From Eikenella corrodens (GTDB taxonomy: Bacteria; Pseudomonadota; Gammaproteobacteria; Burkholderiales; Neisseriaceae): a DNA stretch of 64,000 nt. How positions within the stretch are numbered: position 1 is the first letter of the stretch; each line of letters opens with the position of its first letter. The notes beneath the pieces were generated by a model that was given only the letters and a program-made list of their open reading frames with translations, was not told where the DNA came from and searched no databases. The position numbers were made by a program, and so were the translations under genes. The stretch is from contig NZ_CP034670.1 of NCBI RefSeq assembly GCF_003990355.1, forward strand, positions 2,394,479-2,458,478. The letters are read 5' to 3'. Shown piece after piece: positions 52,676 through 62,847 of the stretch.

Positions 52676-55600
52676 CTAGTTCTGCTCTTCGCTGAACATA
52701 TCCAACCCGCTCCAGTCGTCAGCTTGTTCCCCAGCTTTCAATACGCCGCGCACCGGCAAGCCGAGCGTCATGCTGATTAAAGTGGCGGTGTCGTACACCC
52801 CTTTACGTTTCTGCCGGTAGTTGGCATCTGGTTCTACTGCCTTGGCAACAGACCACGGTGCCAGCAAAGCCGCTTCCGCCATGCTCAATGCCGGCGCACC
52901 ACCTAGGCGGCTGCCGTAAGCCTTGCCGTTGAAACGGTTGTAAATGAACGTGCCGACTTGGCCCACGGCAGGGATCATCGCCAAACCGTTTTTCACTTGG
53001 CCATCCAGTAGGGCAGTCTTCAGAATTTCATCAGCGTAGCCATCGCCGTCATCGTCCTTCAGGCCGTAGCCGATCGCCGCAATCAACTCCGCCCCGGCTG
53101 CCGGCAGGAAGTAGCCCATCATAAACAAATGCGCCGCCGCCAGCTTGTTCTGGTGCAAACCGCCCCGCCGCATCAACTTCACAAAACCATTCCCCAATAG
53201 ATTGGCCTGCATGTTGAAGTAGCCCATGAACTGTGTGAACAGGCGCACAAAGGCCGTGCCGCCTTCTGCCCGGCTAATATCCTCCGGCAGGGTAGATCCT
53301 TGGGTTTGGCGGATGGTGCCGTCAGCGAAGAACGCCGCATCCGCTTCACTCATTCCCTGTTCCAAAGCCTGCCTATAAGCTGCCGTCCAGATGATCGGCT
53401 CCATACTGTTAGCCATTGCCTGCTGCAGGAAGTAGGCATTGCGATTAGTCCAGTTCTGCGCTTTCTGGAATAGATTGGGGTTAATCAGCGTTTCTTGGAT
53501 AAAGTCATCCATAGCCGCAATTTCGTTGTCCATACGGCTGCGCATAAACTCCGAATGCTCTGCTACCGACTGCTTCATTTCTTTATAGTTAGAAACAAAG
53601 TCCAATGATGCCGCCGCCATGTAGCGGGTTTTCACTTTCACCCCAGCCAACAGAAAACCGGTGATCTGCTGGATGGTGTTCACCGTATTGCCGAACATCA
53701 GCGCCATCCCCGCACGTTGCCGCATCACAGACCAGAAGCGGCTGAAGCCGCCGTCCTCCTGAATCTTGGTCACGGTACGCTGTTTGGCCGCACGGTTCAG
53801 CCACGGCATCAGCATGGATTCCAACGCCTTGTGCTGGTGGCGGTTCAACTCCGGCGTAATATCAGACAACAGGCGGCGTACATCACGCACCGGCACTTCC
53901 ATATTCGAGAACAAGGCCACTTGTTCGGCGTGACTCATCAGGCGTGACAAGTCCAACACCAGCGGGCGGTTGTATTCCACACGCGCTTTGGTAAAGCCTT
54001 TCGCCGTGGTCGGGAAGGCATAATCCATATTCTCGTTTTCTTGGTTGGCCAGTTCGCGCATCTGCCCGTCCACCACCAGATCAGCATCAATCTGTGCCGG
54101 CACATACCCGCCGCGAAACTCGCCCCACGGCGTTTGAATCGGGTTGGCGGCAATCTCGTCAAAGTAGTAGCCGAACACCTCGAAATGCGCCTGCTGGGCT
54201 TTCGGCTTGCTCTGTTCCAGCAAATCCCACACCCCCTGCGCGAACTGCCAATGCCGCTCTTGGATAACCCCTTCTTCCTGCATGCGGTTGATAAACGCTT
54301 CCCAGCGCGCGGTATTCAGCCCGTCCAGGGTATCTTCGCCCCAGCCGCGCCCGATCAGCAGCTTGCGCAGGTTGCTCTCGTTGCCGCTGTGCAGCATGGC
54401 GTGCAGCAGTTCGTTAAAGGTAAAGGTATAGTTCAACTCGTGGCTGTGGATTTTCGGGCGGTCGAAGTCCTGCTGGATGGGTTCTAATAAAGCTTTAAGG
54501 CCCTGCTTGAATTCATTAGTTTGCTTGCGGTAGGCTTCCGCACCCTGCTTGATCGGGCGATAGATGTAATTCAGGAAGCCTTGGCCCATCGCTTCCGCCC
54601 AGCTTTCCACGCGAGTGGCGCTATACACCAGGCTGCGCAGGTTCCAGCCCATCTCTTCCCGCTTGCCGACTGCCTGATCTGTAGTTACACCCTTAGCGTT
54701 CGGCTTGGCTGCCCGCAACTCTTCCCGCAGCACTTCGGCGGTTTGTTCACGATCTTGCAGCCTGCCGTCAATCCGCACCTGATGTTCACGCTTGGCCTGT
54801 TCGCGCAAACCGGCCAGCTGGTCATGGATGGCCTGCAATTCATCACGGCTCAATTCATTGAATTGTTTATGGTCGCCGTTGCGTTTCACATCACTCAATG
54901 CCCGTTCCCAAGCCTGCCGTACTGCATCTTGGTTTTCGCCCTGATATTGCGAAGCGGTTTCCAGATACTCCGCCGCCGCCAAGCCTTTGCGCGGGGCAAT
55001 ACCGTACAGCCCCACCACCGCCCGCACCACTTCCGTTAGCGCCGCATCGTGGGTTTTCACGCTTTTCTGCCTTGGCTTGTTCGCCCACTTCTGCCACTGG
55101 CTGCGGATTTTGTCCGACTGCTGGCGGGCTTCAGTGGCGGCTTGAGCCAACGCGGTTTGCAGGATTTGATTGCGCTTCTCTGCTGCTGCGGCGGCGGTAT
55201 CGCCACGCTTCAATGCCGCTTCTGCCTGGCGTGCCGCCTTGGCCGCCATGCGCCGGTAGCGGGCAGGGCTAACGTCTTTCAGCTGCAGGCGGCCGATGGT
55301 ACGCTGCGCCGCCTCTTTCGCCGCCGCCGTCAGTAGTTGTCGGTTGCCCACCGCTTTGGCCAGCGCGTTGTATTCACGGGTCAGCACGCGCAGCCGCACT
55401 TCATTGTGTGCCGCTTCGTCTGCCGCTTCTGCAATCGCTTCCGGTGTGGCCAGTTCGCCATGCCGTTGCAGCATCAAGTCGTCCGCCAAACCTTCCACCA
55501 CTTGCTGCGGCGGCGGTGCTTGCACGATGGCGCGGGCTAATTCCTCACCCGAACCGAAGTAGGGGTTGCCGTCTTCATCCAACACCATTTCAGCAATCAG

Positions 55601-58600
55601 ATCCGGATGCCATCCATGCGCATTGTTTACCATCTTGCGCTCACGCAGCAGCTGGATTTCGTTGTCGTTCAAGCCCAGCTCGCGCAAGCCAGCTTCATCG
55701 AAGCGCACCGCATACACCGCAAACGGGTTTTCCACATGATCGCCGGCCTTAACTTCTTCGCGCGGAATAAAGGCAGTGCTGTATTGGCGTTCGCCGCGAT
55801 GCTCGTCAAAGAAGCGCTCTTCCAGGTCGCGTATATCCCATCTGCCGTGACTGTCCAGCGGCAGGTAGCCGTGTTGCGCCAGCTGCTCTGCCATCTCTTC
55901 AATGCCCAGCCCATTCTTGCGCCGCAACACCGGATAGCCAGCCGCCACCGCTGCAATCTTGTCTTGGCGGTCAAAGCCCCATTCGCTGACCAACTCATCC
56001 TTATTCAGTCCCCCCAGTTTGGCAATCGCCATAAACAGGCTGTCGTGGGTTTCATCCACCTGTGGGCTGAACTTCGGCGTTTCGGTGCGGCCGATCTTGT
56101 CCGCATCAGTTAGTTTGGCAGTCAGCTTCTGCCATGCCTGATACACCGGCTGCCGCATCACTCCGCGCCGCACTTCGGTTTCCGCTTCGGTACGTGCCGC
56201 TTTGGCCTCACGCTGCAGCGCCCGCAAATGTTTGGTACGTGCATTGCGCCCATACTGCATATCACGCACCGCCTTAGAGGACAGCTGCGCTTGCGCTTCA
56301 GCGGTGGCCGACTGCCCCAATGCCTGATAGTCGGCAAACTCTTCCGCGCTCATGCCTGCCGCTTCAGGATCATCAAACAGCAAAGCCATACTGCGGTTCT
56401 GTTCAGCCAGCGCAATTTCCTCATCACTGGCCAGCAGGCGGCCAAACACCCCGCGCACCTCGTCACTCAACTGTACATCCAGCTGGGTCAGGTTCTGATA
56501 TACCCGCATCATCCATGCCTTCATGCGCTGGAATACGCTGCGCATTTCCAAACTAGGTGCCTTGCCTTCCATGATGTAGGCTTCAAAGCCGCGTGCCAGC
56601 TGTTCGTGATAAGGCCGCTGCTGCTCGAAGGTAAGCGCATTCCATGCCTGCAAATCAGCCAAGCCCAACCAGTTCAACGTTGCCTGCATATCCGCCAAAT
56701 GCTGCCGCTCGCCAACGTTCAACTCTTCATTGCGTGCTGCCTTCGCTTCTAAGGCATTGGCGATATTCAGCCCGGTGTGCAGGAAGTAATGCCCCAGCTC
56801 GTGGATGGTGGTGGATAGGTCGGCATTCTCCAGTAGGGCGATAGTGTTGCTGCCAGGCATAAATGCACCACGTGCCGCCTGGTGCAAAATACTGTCATCC
56901 CCCGCATCAAATGCCCCGCTGTTATCGGTGGCAGATTTGATTTGGTTAGGACGGAAGGCTGCATACTCAATATCGATGTAATCCTCGTAAGAATCATCAA
57001 CGATAGTGCCGTCAAACCCTTCCCGCTCTAATTCTTCGCGTAGAGCATAGCCAAGTTGGCCGGTTTGGATAACAGGCTTCCTGGTCGGGTGGCGGATATT
57101 CAGGAAAACCTGCATGGAGCGGCTGCCGTATCCTTCTGCCGTTTCCGGGTTGGTCGCAAAGAAGAAGGCGGGGATGTCCACATTCTGCCGCGCTTTTGAC
57201 AATTCAAACGTATGGAACTGCTCCTCCGTATTGTGATACACCACCAACGGCTCGCCCGTCTTCGGGTTCACTATCTTGGAAGCATTGTCCGGGTCGTTCT
57301 CCCAATCGCCAAACCATTCCTTAAATGCAGGCGTGCGTACCTGCACCCATTGGCGGTAGGTCAGTTCGGTTTTGCCGTCAGCCTTGGCTTGGCTGTAGGC
57401 TTCCTCCCCACCGTATTTTTGCGCCGTTTCTTCAAACTGCTGACCCTCTACCGTCCGTTCCGCAGATTGATACAGCATGTCTTGATTAGACTCTAAATCA
57501 AGGGTAGAATTTTCTGTGTGGGAAATGCCTCCTTCCGCTACGGACGTTAGGTTTAACAAGGACGCAGCGTGTTCCAACTTGCTGTGGGCATTGGCCGTTG
57601 GAGGAAACTTCCACAAAGAAACGGTGTGCAAGTCGCGCCGTTTTTTGCTGCTCTCCGCCATATAAAGCAGCACACCGTCATTAAATGATTTAACAAAAAC
57701 AAATCGCTTGTTATTCGTGCCGGGGATATTCCTGAAACGAACATCGTCATAATCCTGCACAATATCGCCGATTCTGGCGATGTCATCTTCTAAAATCGGA
57801 AGCTGCCCGCGGGCTATCTCCTTTGCGCTGTTGCCATGTTGGGTGCGGATATGGTGTACCGTCGAGCGGTCGAGGGAAAGCGAAAATCCGGCTAATTCCG
57901 GAAAATCGTTCTCCAGCTTGGGGTGTGGGTCGGTTAAAAATGCTGCCTGTGCTTTACTGGTGCCGTTCCACAGGTTCCTGAAATCCATATCTGTTTCAGC
58001 ATGCACCCAGCCTTTCGGCGGGGCGGACGCCAGCGCCTGATTCAACACCGGCGCATTACCGATATCGCCCACGATATTCAGCTTGTGCGCCTGCCACATT
58101 TCAGGGATAGGGATGCCCAAGCGCTGTGCCTGTGTGGCCACATAGCTGCTGACCAATGCCGCATAGTTCTGATTGGCCTTGCGGTCGAACTGTCCAACCT
58201 GCTCCAACTGGCCGACCACTTCCTGTTCCACCGCCTGCCGTTCGGCCTGTGCCTGCTGTTGTGCTGCGCGTTCCTGTTGCCGTGCCTGTGCCTCCAGTTC
58301 CTGCTGGCCTTCCGCTTGGGCGGCCGCTTTCTGCTCTGCCGCTTCCGCCAGCGATACCCCGTCCGGCTCGTAGCGGGCAATCTGGCGCAATGGGTCAGCC
58401 AACTCTTTATTGGGAGAAATCAGCGCCACCCATTCATTCTGCGGCACTTGAATATCCCCGCCCTGTTGCAAGGCTTGTGCATATTGGGCGGCAATGCTTG
58501 GCGAAGCCTTGGCCGCTGCCTCTGCCAGCCCGGATTGGTTCAATGCCTGCGCATCCAAATACAGATGGTGTTTATCCCCCACCACCTCGTCCACCACTTC

Positions 58601-59869
58601 GCTAAAGGTTACCGGATCGCGCTGCGCCAGCTTGGATTGTTGTGCCGCCTGGTCGATTTCAGCCTGCGCCTGTGCCGCTGCTTCGGCCCGCGCTTCGCGT
58701 GCCATCGCCCGGGCTTCGCGGGTGTTGCCCAGTATCTCTGTCGGCCCGGTGGCTAATTCGGCAAAACCTTCCATCACAATATCGCCCGGCTTGTATTCGC
58801 CGGTTAATGCTTGCGCCGTGGCCTCGCCGCCCATGCCGCCGCCTACCTGCAATGCGCCTTCACCACCTACCGCCAAAGCCGTCCTTGCCGCGCCGCCGCC
58901 ACGGGCGATATTCAAGAGTTTCCCGGCAAAGCCTGCCGTTGCTGCATCAAATGCGCCCACCGCCATACCGCGCCGTGCTGCTTTGTTACGGGCTTCTGCC
59001 ATCCAATCCTGCCTGCCCAGCACATAAGTCAGCGCTTCTACTTCACTCATCCCCTGCAACTGGCCGGCGTGCTCCTGTGCCGTCTCTGCCAATGAAGAAG
59101 CATACTCCGTGCGATAACTACCCATGCCCACCGTGGCGGCCATCACCAGCGGATGGATAGCGCCTACCGCTGCTGTCTCCGCTAAAACTGGAGCCTGACT
59201 GCCGACAGATTCTGCCGCCGTATTGAACACAAAGGCAGGGTGGGTAAAGGCGAATTTAGTCGCCTGCCAAAGCGAGCCGCCTTGGTTGATTTGCGCAAAC
59301 TGCGCCGCATCCTGCTGGGCAGACCAATCCGGCGCGTGGGCATCCGCTTTGCGCCGTTGGTTTAAATAAGCGGCTGCGGTATCGCTGCGCGGGTTGTAAT
59401 ACACACCATTGGCTTTTGCTGCGGCTGCACGTTGCTCTTGCAGCCCGCGCATAATTCCACCTTCAGTACCATCCACCAAAATGTTATTCGCCACTCCGGT
59501 GTGGAAGCCGCGCTGGAAGGATTCGGTTAAATCCTTCAGCCGCGAGTTTTCCACCCGCATCATGCCGCCATAGCGGTTGGTGTTTTCTTCCAGTTTAATC
59601 AGGTTATCAATATCATCTTGAGCCACACCTAGTCGTGATGGGTCGGATAATGACTGCTGCACACGGGGTGAATTTTGCACACGCTCAATCAACTGCCGCG
59701 CTCTCAGCAGATTGCGCGTATCCGTACCGGTATGCTTAAACACCGTTGCCGGGATATTTACTGTCTGCGCCATCCGGTTGATTTGCGCCTGCTGCTCCGG
59801 ATTAACCCCCACCGCCTGATAAGCGGTAGCCAGCATCTCGTCAAAAGTTTTCGCTCTTCCTTGTCCCAT
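52676..59869 (-). CDS. Giant polyvalent phage ejection protein with toxin-like domains
   Basis: The 2397-residue protein lies where podoviruses encode the ejected internal protein (T7 gp16 position). From the N terminus: helical region with hydrophobic stretch HPLVMAATVGMGS (near 240); Gln/Ala/Glu-rich coiled coil (about 500-580); a PBECR-type nuclease-like region (about 640-760, DRSTVHHIRTQHGNSAKEIA, LPILEDDI, LLYMAESSKKRRDLHTVS); an ADP-ribosyltransferase-like region (about 847-985, FKEWFGDWENDP, EPLVVYHNT, FFFATNPETAEGYG, NQIKSATDNSGAFD); a zincin motif HELGH at 1023-1027; and a long helical C-terminal half with GYFLPAAGAELIAAIGYG and other hydrophobic parts. Probably enters the host with the DNA. 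Domain calls are from motif memory and need profile searches. Confidence 0.8.
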   Translation of the reverse strand: MGQGRAKTFDEMLATAYQAVGVNPEQQAQINRMAQTVNIPATVFKHTGTDTRNLLRARQLIERVQNSPRVQQSLSDPSRLGVAQDDIDNLIKLEENTNRYGGMMRVENSRLKDLTESFQRGFHTGVANNILVDGTEGGIMRGLQEQRAAAAKANGVYYNPRSDTAAAYLNQRRKADAHAPDWSAQQDAAQFAQINQGGSLWQATKFAFTHPAFVFNTAAESVGSQAPVLAETAAVGAIHPLVMAATVGMGSYRTEYASSLAETAQEHAGQLQGMSEVEALTYVLGRQDWMAEARNKAARRGMAVGAFDAATAGFAGKLLNIARGGGAARTALAVGGEGALQVGGGMGGEATAQALTGEYKPGDIVMEGFAELATGPTEILGNTREARAMAREARAEAAAQAQAEIDQAAQQSKLAQRDPVTFSEVVDEVVGDKHHLYLDAQALNQSGLAEAAAKASPSIAAQYAQALQQGGDIQVPQNEWVALISPNKELADPLRQIARYEPDGVSLAEAAEQKAAAQAEGQQELEAQARQQERAAQQQAQAERQAVEQEVVGQLEQVGQFDRKANQNYAALVSSYVATQAQRLGIPIPEMWQAHKLNIVGDIGNAPVLNQALASAPPKGWVHAETDMDFRNLWNGTSKAQAAFLTDPHPKLENDFPELAGFSLSLDRSTVHHIRTQHGNSAKEIARGQLPILEDDIARIGDIVQDYDDVRFRNIPGTNNKRFVFVKSFNDGVLLYMAESSKKRRDLHTVSLWKFPPTANAHSKLEHAASLLNLTSVAEGGISHTENSTLDLESNQDMLYQSAERTVEGQQFEETAQKYGGEEAYSQAKADGKTELTYRQWVQVRTPAFKEWFGDWENDPDNASKIVNPKTGEPLVVYHNTEEQFHTFELSKARQNVDIPAFFFATNPETAEGYGSRSMQVFLNIRHPTRKPVIQTGQLGYALREELEREGFDGTIVDDSYEDYIDIEYAAFRPNQIKSATDNSGAFDAGDDSILHQAARGAFMPGSNTIALLENADLSTTIHELGHYFLHTGLNIANALEAKAARNEELNVGERQHLADMQATLNWLGLADLQAWNALTFEQQRPYHEQLARGFEAYIMEGKAPSLEMRSVFQRMKAWMMRVYQNLTQLDVQLSDEVRGVFGRLLASDEEIALAEQNRSMALLFDDPEAAGMSAEEFADYQALGQSATAEAQAQLSSKAVRDMQYGRNARTKHLRALQREAKAARTEAETEVRRGVMRQPVYQAWQKLTAKLTDADKIGRTETPKFSPQVDETHDSLFMAIAKLGGLNKDELVSEWGFDRQDKIAAVAAGYPVLRRKNGLGIEEMAEQLAQHGYLPLDSHGRWDIRDLEERFFDEHRGERQYSTAFIPREEVKAGDHVENPFAVYAVRFDEAGLRELGLNDNEIQLLRERKMVNNAHGWHPDLIAEMVLDEDGNPYFGSGEELARAIVQAPPPQQVVEGLADDLMLQRHGELATPEAIAEAADEAAHNEVRLRVLTREYNALAKAVGNRQLLTAAAKEAAQRTIGRLQLKDVSPARYRRMAAKAARQAEAALKRGDTAAAAAEKRNQILQTALAQAATEARQQSDKIRSQWQKWANKPRQKSVKTHDAALTEVVRAVVGLYGIAPRKGLAAAEYLETASQYQGENQDAVRQAWERALSDVKRNGDHKQFNELSRDELQAIHDQLAGLREQAKREHQVRIDGRLQDREQTAEVLREELRAAKPNAKGVTTDQAVGKREEMGWNLRSLVYSATRVESWAEAMGQGFLNYIYRPIKQGAEAYRKQTNEFKQGLKALLEPIQQDFDRPKIHSHELNYTFTFNELLHAMLHSGNESNLRKLLIGRGWGEDTLDGLNTARWEAFINRMQEEGVIQERHWQFAQGVWDLLEQSKPKAQQAHFEVFGYYFDEIAANPIQTPWGEFRGGYVPAQIDADLVVDGQMRELANQENENMDYAFPTTAKGFTKARVEYNRPLVLDLSRLMSHAEQVALFSNMEVPVRDVRRLLSDITPELNRHQHKALESMLMPWLNRAAKQRTVTKIQEDGGFSRFWSVMRQRAGMALMFGNTVNTIQQITGFLLAGVKVKTRYMAAASLDFVSNYKEMKQSVAEHSEFMRSRMDNEIAAMDDFIQETLINPNLFQKAQNWTNRNAYFLQQAMANSMEPIIWTAAYRQALEQGMSEADAAFFADGTIRQTQGSTLPEDISRAEGGTAFVRLFTQFMGYFNMQANLLGNGFVKLMRRGGLHQNKLAAAHLFMMGYFLPAAGAELIAAIGYGLKDDDGDGYADEILKTALLDGQVKNGLAMIPAVGQVGTFIYNRFNGKAYGSRLGGAPALSMAEAALLAPWSVAKAVEPDANYRQKRKGVYDTATLISMTLGLPVRGVLKAGEQADDWSGLDMFSEEQN

Positions 59870-59879
59870 TATCTATTCC

Positions 59880-62117
59880 TCACAATTTAGATGCCCTGGT
59901 TAATGCCTCAGTCCGTCTGACTGTCGCTTTTTCCTGCTCGCTCAGTTGGCGGCTCAGCGGTGTCCGAGGCGGGGCGCCATACTGCTCATACCGCATTCTT
60001 CCGCGCTGCTGTGGCGAAGCGATTAATGCCGGCACGCGCTCCTGCTCCACACTATCCCAGAACACGCCGTCCACCAGATACTCGCTCACGTAGTTATCCA
60101 GCAGCGTATTGGTAACAAACTCCCTAAGCTCCCCCGATGTCATGTAGCGCTTATGGTTGCTGTAAAAATCCCGGTTGGCCTGCATGATGTTGTCCATCAA
60201 CCAGCCGCGCTTCTGTAAATCCTCCGCCGATACATTGTCTCCGGTCGGGATGTTGAGCTGCTTCATCGTCCAGCGCAGAACATCCGCCTCCACTTTCGGC
60301 GCCGAGCTGTCGCCGTCTCTCTCTTGGCGACGTTTGCGTTCAAGTAGGTTGTTGGCTTTATCCATGCCTATAGTCGGCGCCAGGTTGATGATTTGTTCTT
60401 CGCTCATACCCGTCAGTTTTTCCGGGTGGTAGAGGAAATCGTAGTAAATCGGTTTGGCCGCTTCCTCCATTTTGTTCTGTTCGCCGCGCATCAGTTTGTC
60501 GCGGTAGTCGTCCAATGCCTGCAATCTGGACGGGCCAAGTATCGTTTTGACTTCCGCCGGCAAATCCTGCACCGTGGCGCCGCTGGCAATCGCATCCAGC
60601 GCATTGCGGTTGGTTTTTTGTATCAGGTCGTTTTCCCCGCGCTCAATCATGGACACCCGGTCGCGGAAACTCCGCCGCACGCTCTCGCGCCGCCCTGGCG
60701 GCAACTGGTCGATTTGCCGCTCGATTGCCGCCATATCTCCGCCCGGGATGCGCACCATGCGATTCTGTCGGGGAGCAGCCTGACCGCCGCCGGCCTGTAC
60801 CGACACCGCCATTCCAGCCGTACCTTCAATCCGTCCTACTTTCCAACCTTCCACATCCTGCATAGTCCGCAGAATGGCCTGCTGTTGGGCAGGCGAATAC
60901 TTATGCATTGGCAGATTCGCACCGCCTACTGCCGCCAATACCCGCCGCTGATAGGCAGTAGTATGGTTTTCACTTGACGGGGCATACCGTTCAATCGCTT
61001 GAGTAAGGGTTAGATTACGGTATTTATCCCCGTTAAAAATTAACGCCGCCCGTGCCCGCTGCCCAGTCGCTTCGTCAGGGAAAATGGCAAAGCGCCCATC
61101 TGTGCCGATTGCGCCGTAGCGGCGGGCGAAATCGCCGTACTCAATGTTGCCGGGATTATTGTTGCGCCAAGAGCGCGAGCCGCCCATCTTGCGGAAGCTG
61201 CCGCCGCCCTGCGTGGTGTAGGTGCGTACATTGCCGCCGCCCGCCTTGCCAGCCCCGCCACCGCCACCGCCGCCCAAATCCACCATCCCGCCTTTCTGAT
61301 AAGCTTCAGCCAGAGCGCGCCCCAGCTGCTCATCCTCTTCATCCATTTGGAATTTGGCGATACGCGCCTGCAAATCCAGCGCCGTTTTGCCATCCATCAT
61401 CGGGGCATATTGGGCAACCATTGATTTGGCTTCGTCGTAGGAATTCATGTCCATCAGCCGGTTTGCCCGCTGGCTCACTATTTCGCCCACCTTGGCGCGC
61501 AATTCCATCTGTGCCTTTTCCGGCGGCCAGCCTTCATGCGCCGCAATATCGCCGATGTTTCCTTCCAGCCGGGTAATCGCCGTGGCAAAAGCCTGTTCGG
61601 TCGGTGCCACAATTGCCCCGCTTACCGTCACATCCATCCGCCCCTTCAACGTCTCTTCTTGGAACTTCCGGCCTTCCGCCATCATGTGCTTGGTTACGCC
61701 GTCGGAAAAATCCGCCTGGGTCGGACCTACCCGTTGCGCAAACATCTCCACCTGCGCCCGGTTGTTCAGGCTCTCTGCCTGGTCGGCAATAAACTGGTTC
61801 AGTTTGTTGTTGTACTCGTCCGCCAAGGAAAGGCCGCCTTCGCGGTTCAGGGCGTTTAAGCCGCGCTCCTGCTCGTATTCCTGTTGCAGCTGCAGCCGGT
61901 AGTTTTCCACCTCCACCCATTTCTGATCGGCCACGCTTTGGTTGGCCGCCATCATTTGTTGCAAGGCTTGTTCGCCGTAGTGCTGGCCCAACGCCATCGA
62001 TACCTTGGCCTGCTGCATAATACCGGCGCCTGGGTCGCTCATCTCCTGCGCACTGAAACGGGTTTGCGGCAGGGTGTTGGGTGCTACCTGAAAATTGTCA
62101 TAGGTTGGTGTCTGCAT
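59880..62117 (-). CDS. Phage internal virion protein with peptidoglycan-lytic domain
   Basis: The 745-residue protein follows the small virion protein gene with a 20-base overlap. The first 290 residues are helical (ADQKWVEVENYRLQLQQEYE and similar). A Gly-rich linker (GGGGGGGAGKAGGG) leads to a lysozyme/structural-lytic domain near 310-410: RNNNPGNIEYGDFARRYG, TDGRFAIFPDEATGQRARAA, YAPSSENHTTAYQRRV. This R-NNPGNI segment is known from virion-associated muralytic proteins. It may open the cell wall for DNA entry, as T7 gp16 does. The C-terminal 300 residues have no recognised domain. An uptake word encodes NFQVAPN near the start. Confidence 0.8.
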   Translation of the reverse strand: MQTPTYDNFQVAPNTLPQTRFSAQEMSDPGAGIMQQAKVSMALGQHYGEQALQQMMAANQSVADQKWVEVENYRLQLQQEYEQERGLNALNREGGLSLADEYNNKLNQFIADQAESLNNRAQVEMFAQRVGPTQADFSDGVTKHMMAEGRKFQEETLKGRMDVTVSGAIVAPTEQAFATAITRLEGNIGDIAAHEGWPPEKAQMELRAKVGEIVSQRANRLMDMNSYDEAKSMVAQYAPMMDGKTALDLQARIAKFQMDEEDEQLGRALAEAYQKGGMVDLGGGGGGGAGKAGGGNVRTYTTQGGGSFRKMGGSRSWRNNNPGNIEYGDFARRYGAIGTDGRFAIFPDEATGQRARAALIFNGDKYRNLTLTQAIERYAPSSENHTTAYQRRVLAAVGGANLPMHKYSPAQQQAILRTMQDVEGWKVGRIEGTAGMAVSVQAGGGQAAPRQNRMVRIPGGDMAAIERQIDQLPPGRRESVRRSFRDRVSMIERGENDLIQKTNRNALDAIASGATVQDLPAEVKTILGPSRLQALDDYRDKLMRGEQNKMEEAAKPIYYDFLYHPEKLTGMSEEQIINLAPTIGMDKANNLLERKRRQERDGDSSAPKVEADVLRWTMKQLNIPTGDNVSAEDLQKRGWLMDNIMQANRDFYSNHKRYMTSGELREFVTNTLLDNYVSEYLVDGVFWDSVEQERVPALIASPQQRGRMRYEQYGAPPRTPLSRQLSEQEKATVRRTEALTRASKL

Positions 62118-62838
62118 GGTTCTGTCTCTGTCGTTTCAGGGTATGGATGCGGCTGGTGCGGCCATAGTGATTACTGCCCAGCAATCTTTTCTCTTCTGCA
62201 CTCAGTTTGCCGCTGCCGATGCCTTTTTGCCGTGAATACTTATCCCAGTATTCCGCCACCATCGGCGCCGAGCCGAGCAAGGTTTGCAAGCCGGCACCGG
62301 CAGGGCTGATGGAAGAAGCCTGCGCCTGCCCCATCAATGCCTGATTGCGGTAATCGGTAGCTTGGCTGCGGTAGCCCCAGGCATTACGCAAGGCATTCTC
62401 CTCAATCGTTTGGGCATCGATTTCCTTCATAATATCGGTAGCGGCCAGCATTTCCGCCGCGCTGCCTTCGTTCATCACAATGCCGTTGGCGGCCAGCACC
62501 GCCCGCTGTGCCGATTTCAAATGCCCGGCTTGCAAGGTGTGGCGGGCATATTCCGCTTGGCCTCGTGCCAATTCCGTTTTCGCGCCGGTTTCAGCAATGC
62601 GGGCATTGATTTCCGACATCCGCGCTTGATGCTGCAGATTGCTCTTTTGCGCCTTGGCCGAATAAAAGCTGCCGGCAAAGCTGCCTAACAGGCCGAATGC
62701 CTGCCCTACCAATGCGGCAATATCAGCGCTGCCCATGCCGCTGCCACCTGAAAGCCCGCCAGCACCCCCAGCCATCTTGCCCATCTTGGCAGAGCCAGCT
62801 GCCAGCTTCATTCCGCCGCCTGTCGATGAAATCTTCAT
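62098..62838 (-). CDS. Small phage internal virion protein, T7 gp14-like position
   Basis: The 246-residue protein has a Gly/Met-rich first 40 residues, a short hydrophobic segment (ALVGQAFGLLGSFAGSFYSA near 42-61), then a long Ala/Gln-rich helix (KAQKSNLQHQARMSEINARI and RIAETGAKTELARGQAEYAR), and NGIVMNEGSAAEMLAATDIM. This pattern (one hydrophobic patch followed by helices, GIVMNEGSA) is shared by internal virion proteins of the gp14 type that form part of the ejection channel. It is followed by the lytic virion protein. Annotation rests on family look and gene order. Confidence 0.7.
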   Translation of the reverse strand: MKISSTGGGMKLAAGSAKMGKMAGGAGGLSGGSGMGSADIAALVGQAFGLLGSFAGSFYSAKAQKSNLQHQARMSEINARIAETGAKTELARGQAEYARHTLQAGHLKSAQRAVLAANGIVMNEGSAAEMLAATDIMKEIDAQTIEENALRNAWGYRSQATDYRNQALMGQAQASSISPAGAGLQTLLGSAPMVAEYWDKYSRQKGIGSGKLSAEEKRLLGSNHYGRTSRIHTLKRQRQNHADTNL

Positions 62839-62847
62839 TCCTTCCTC

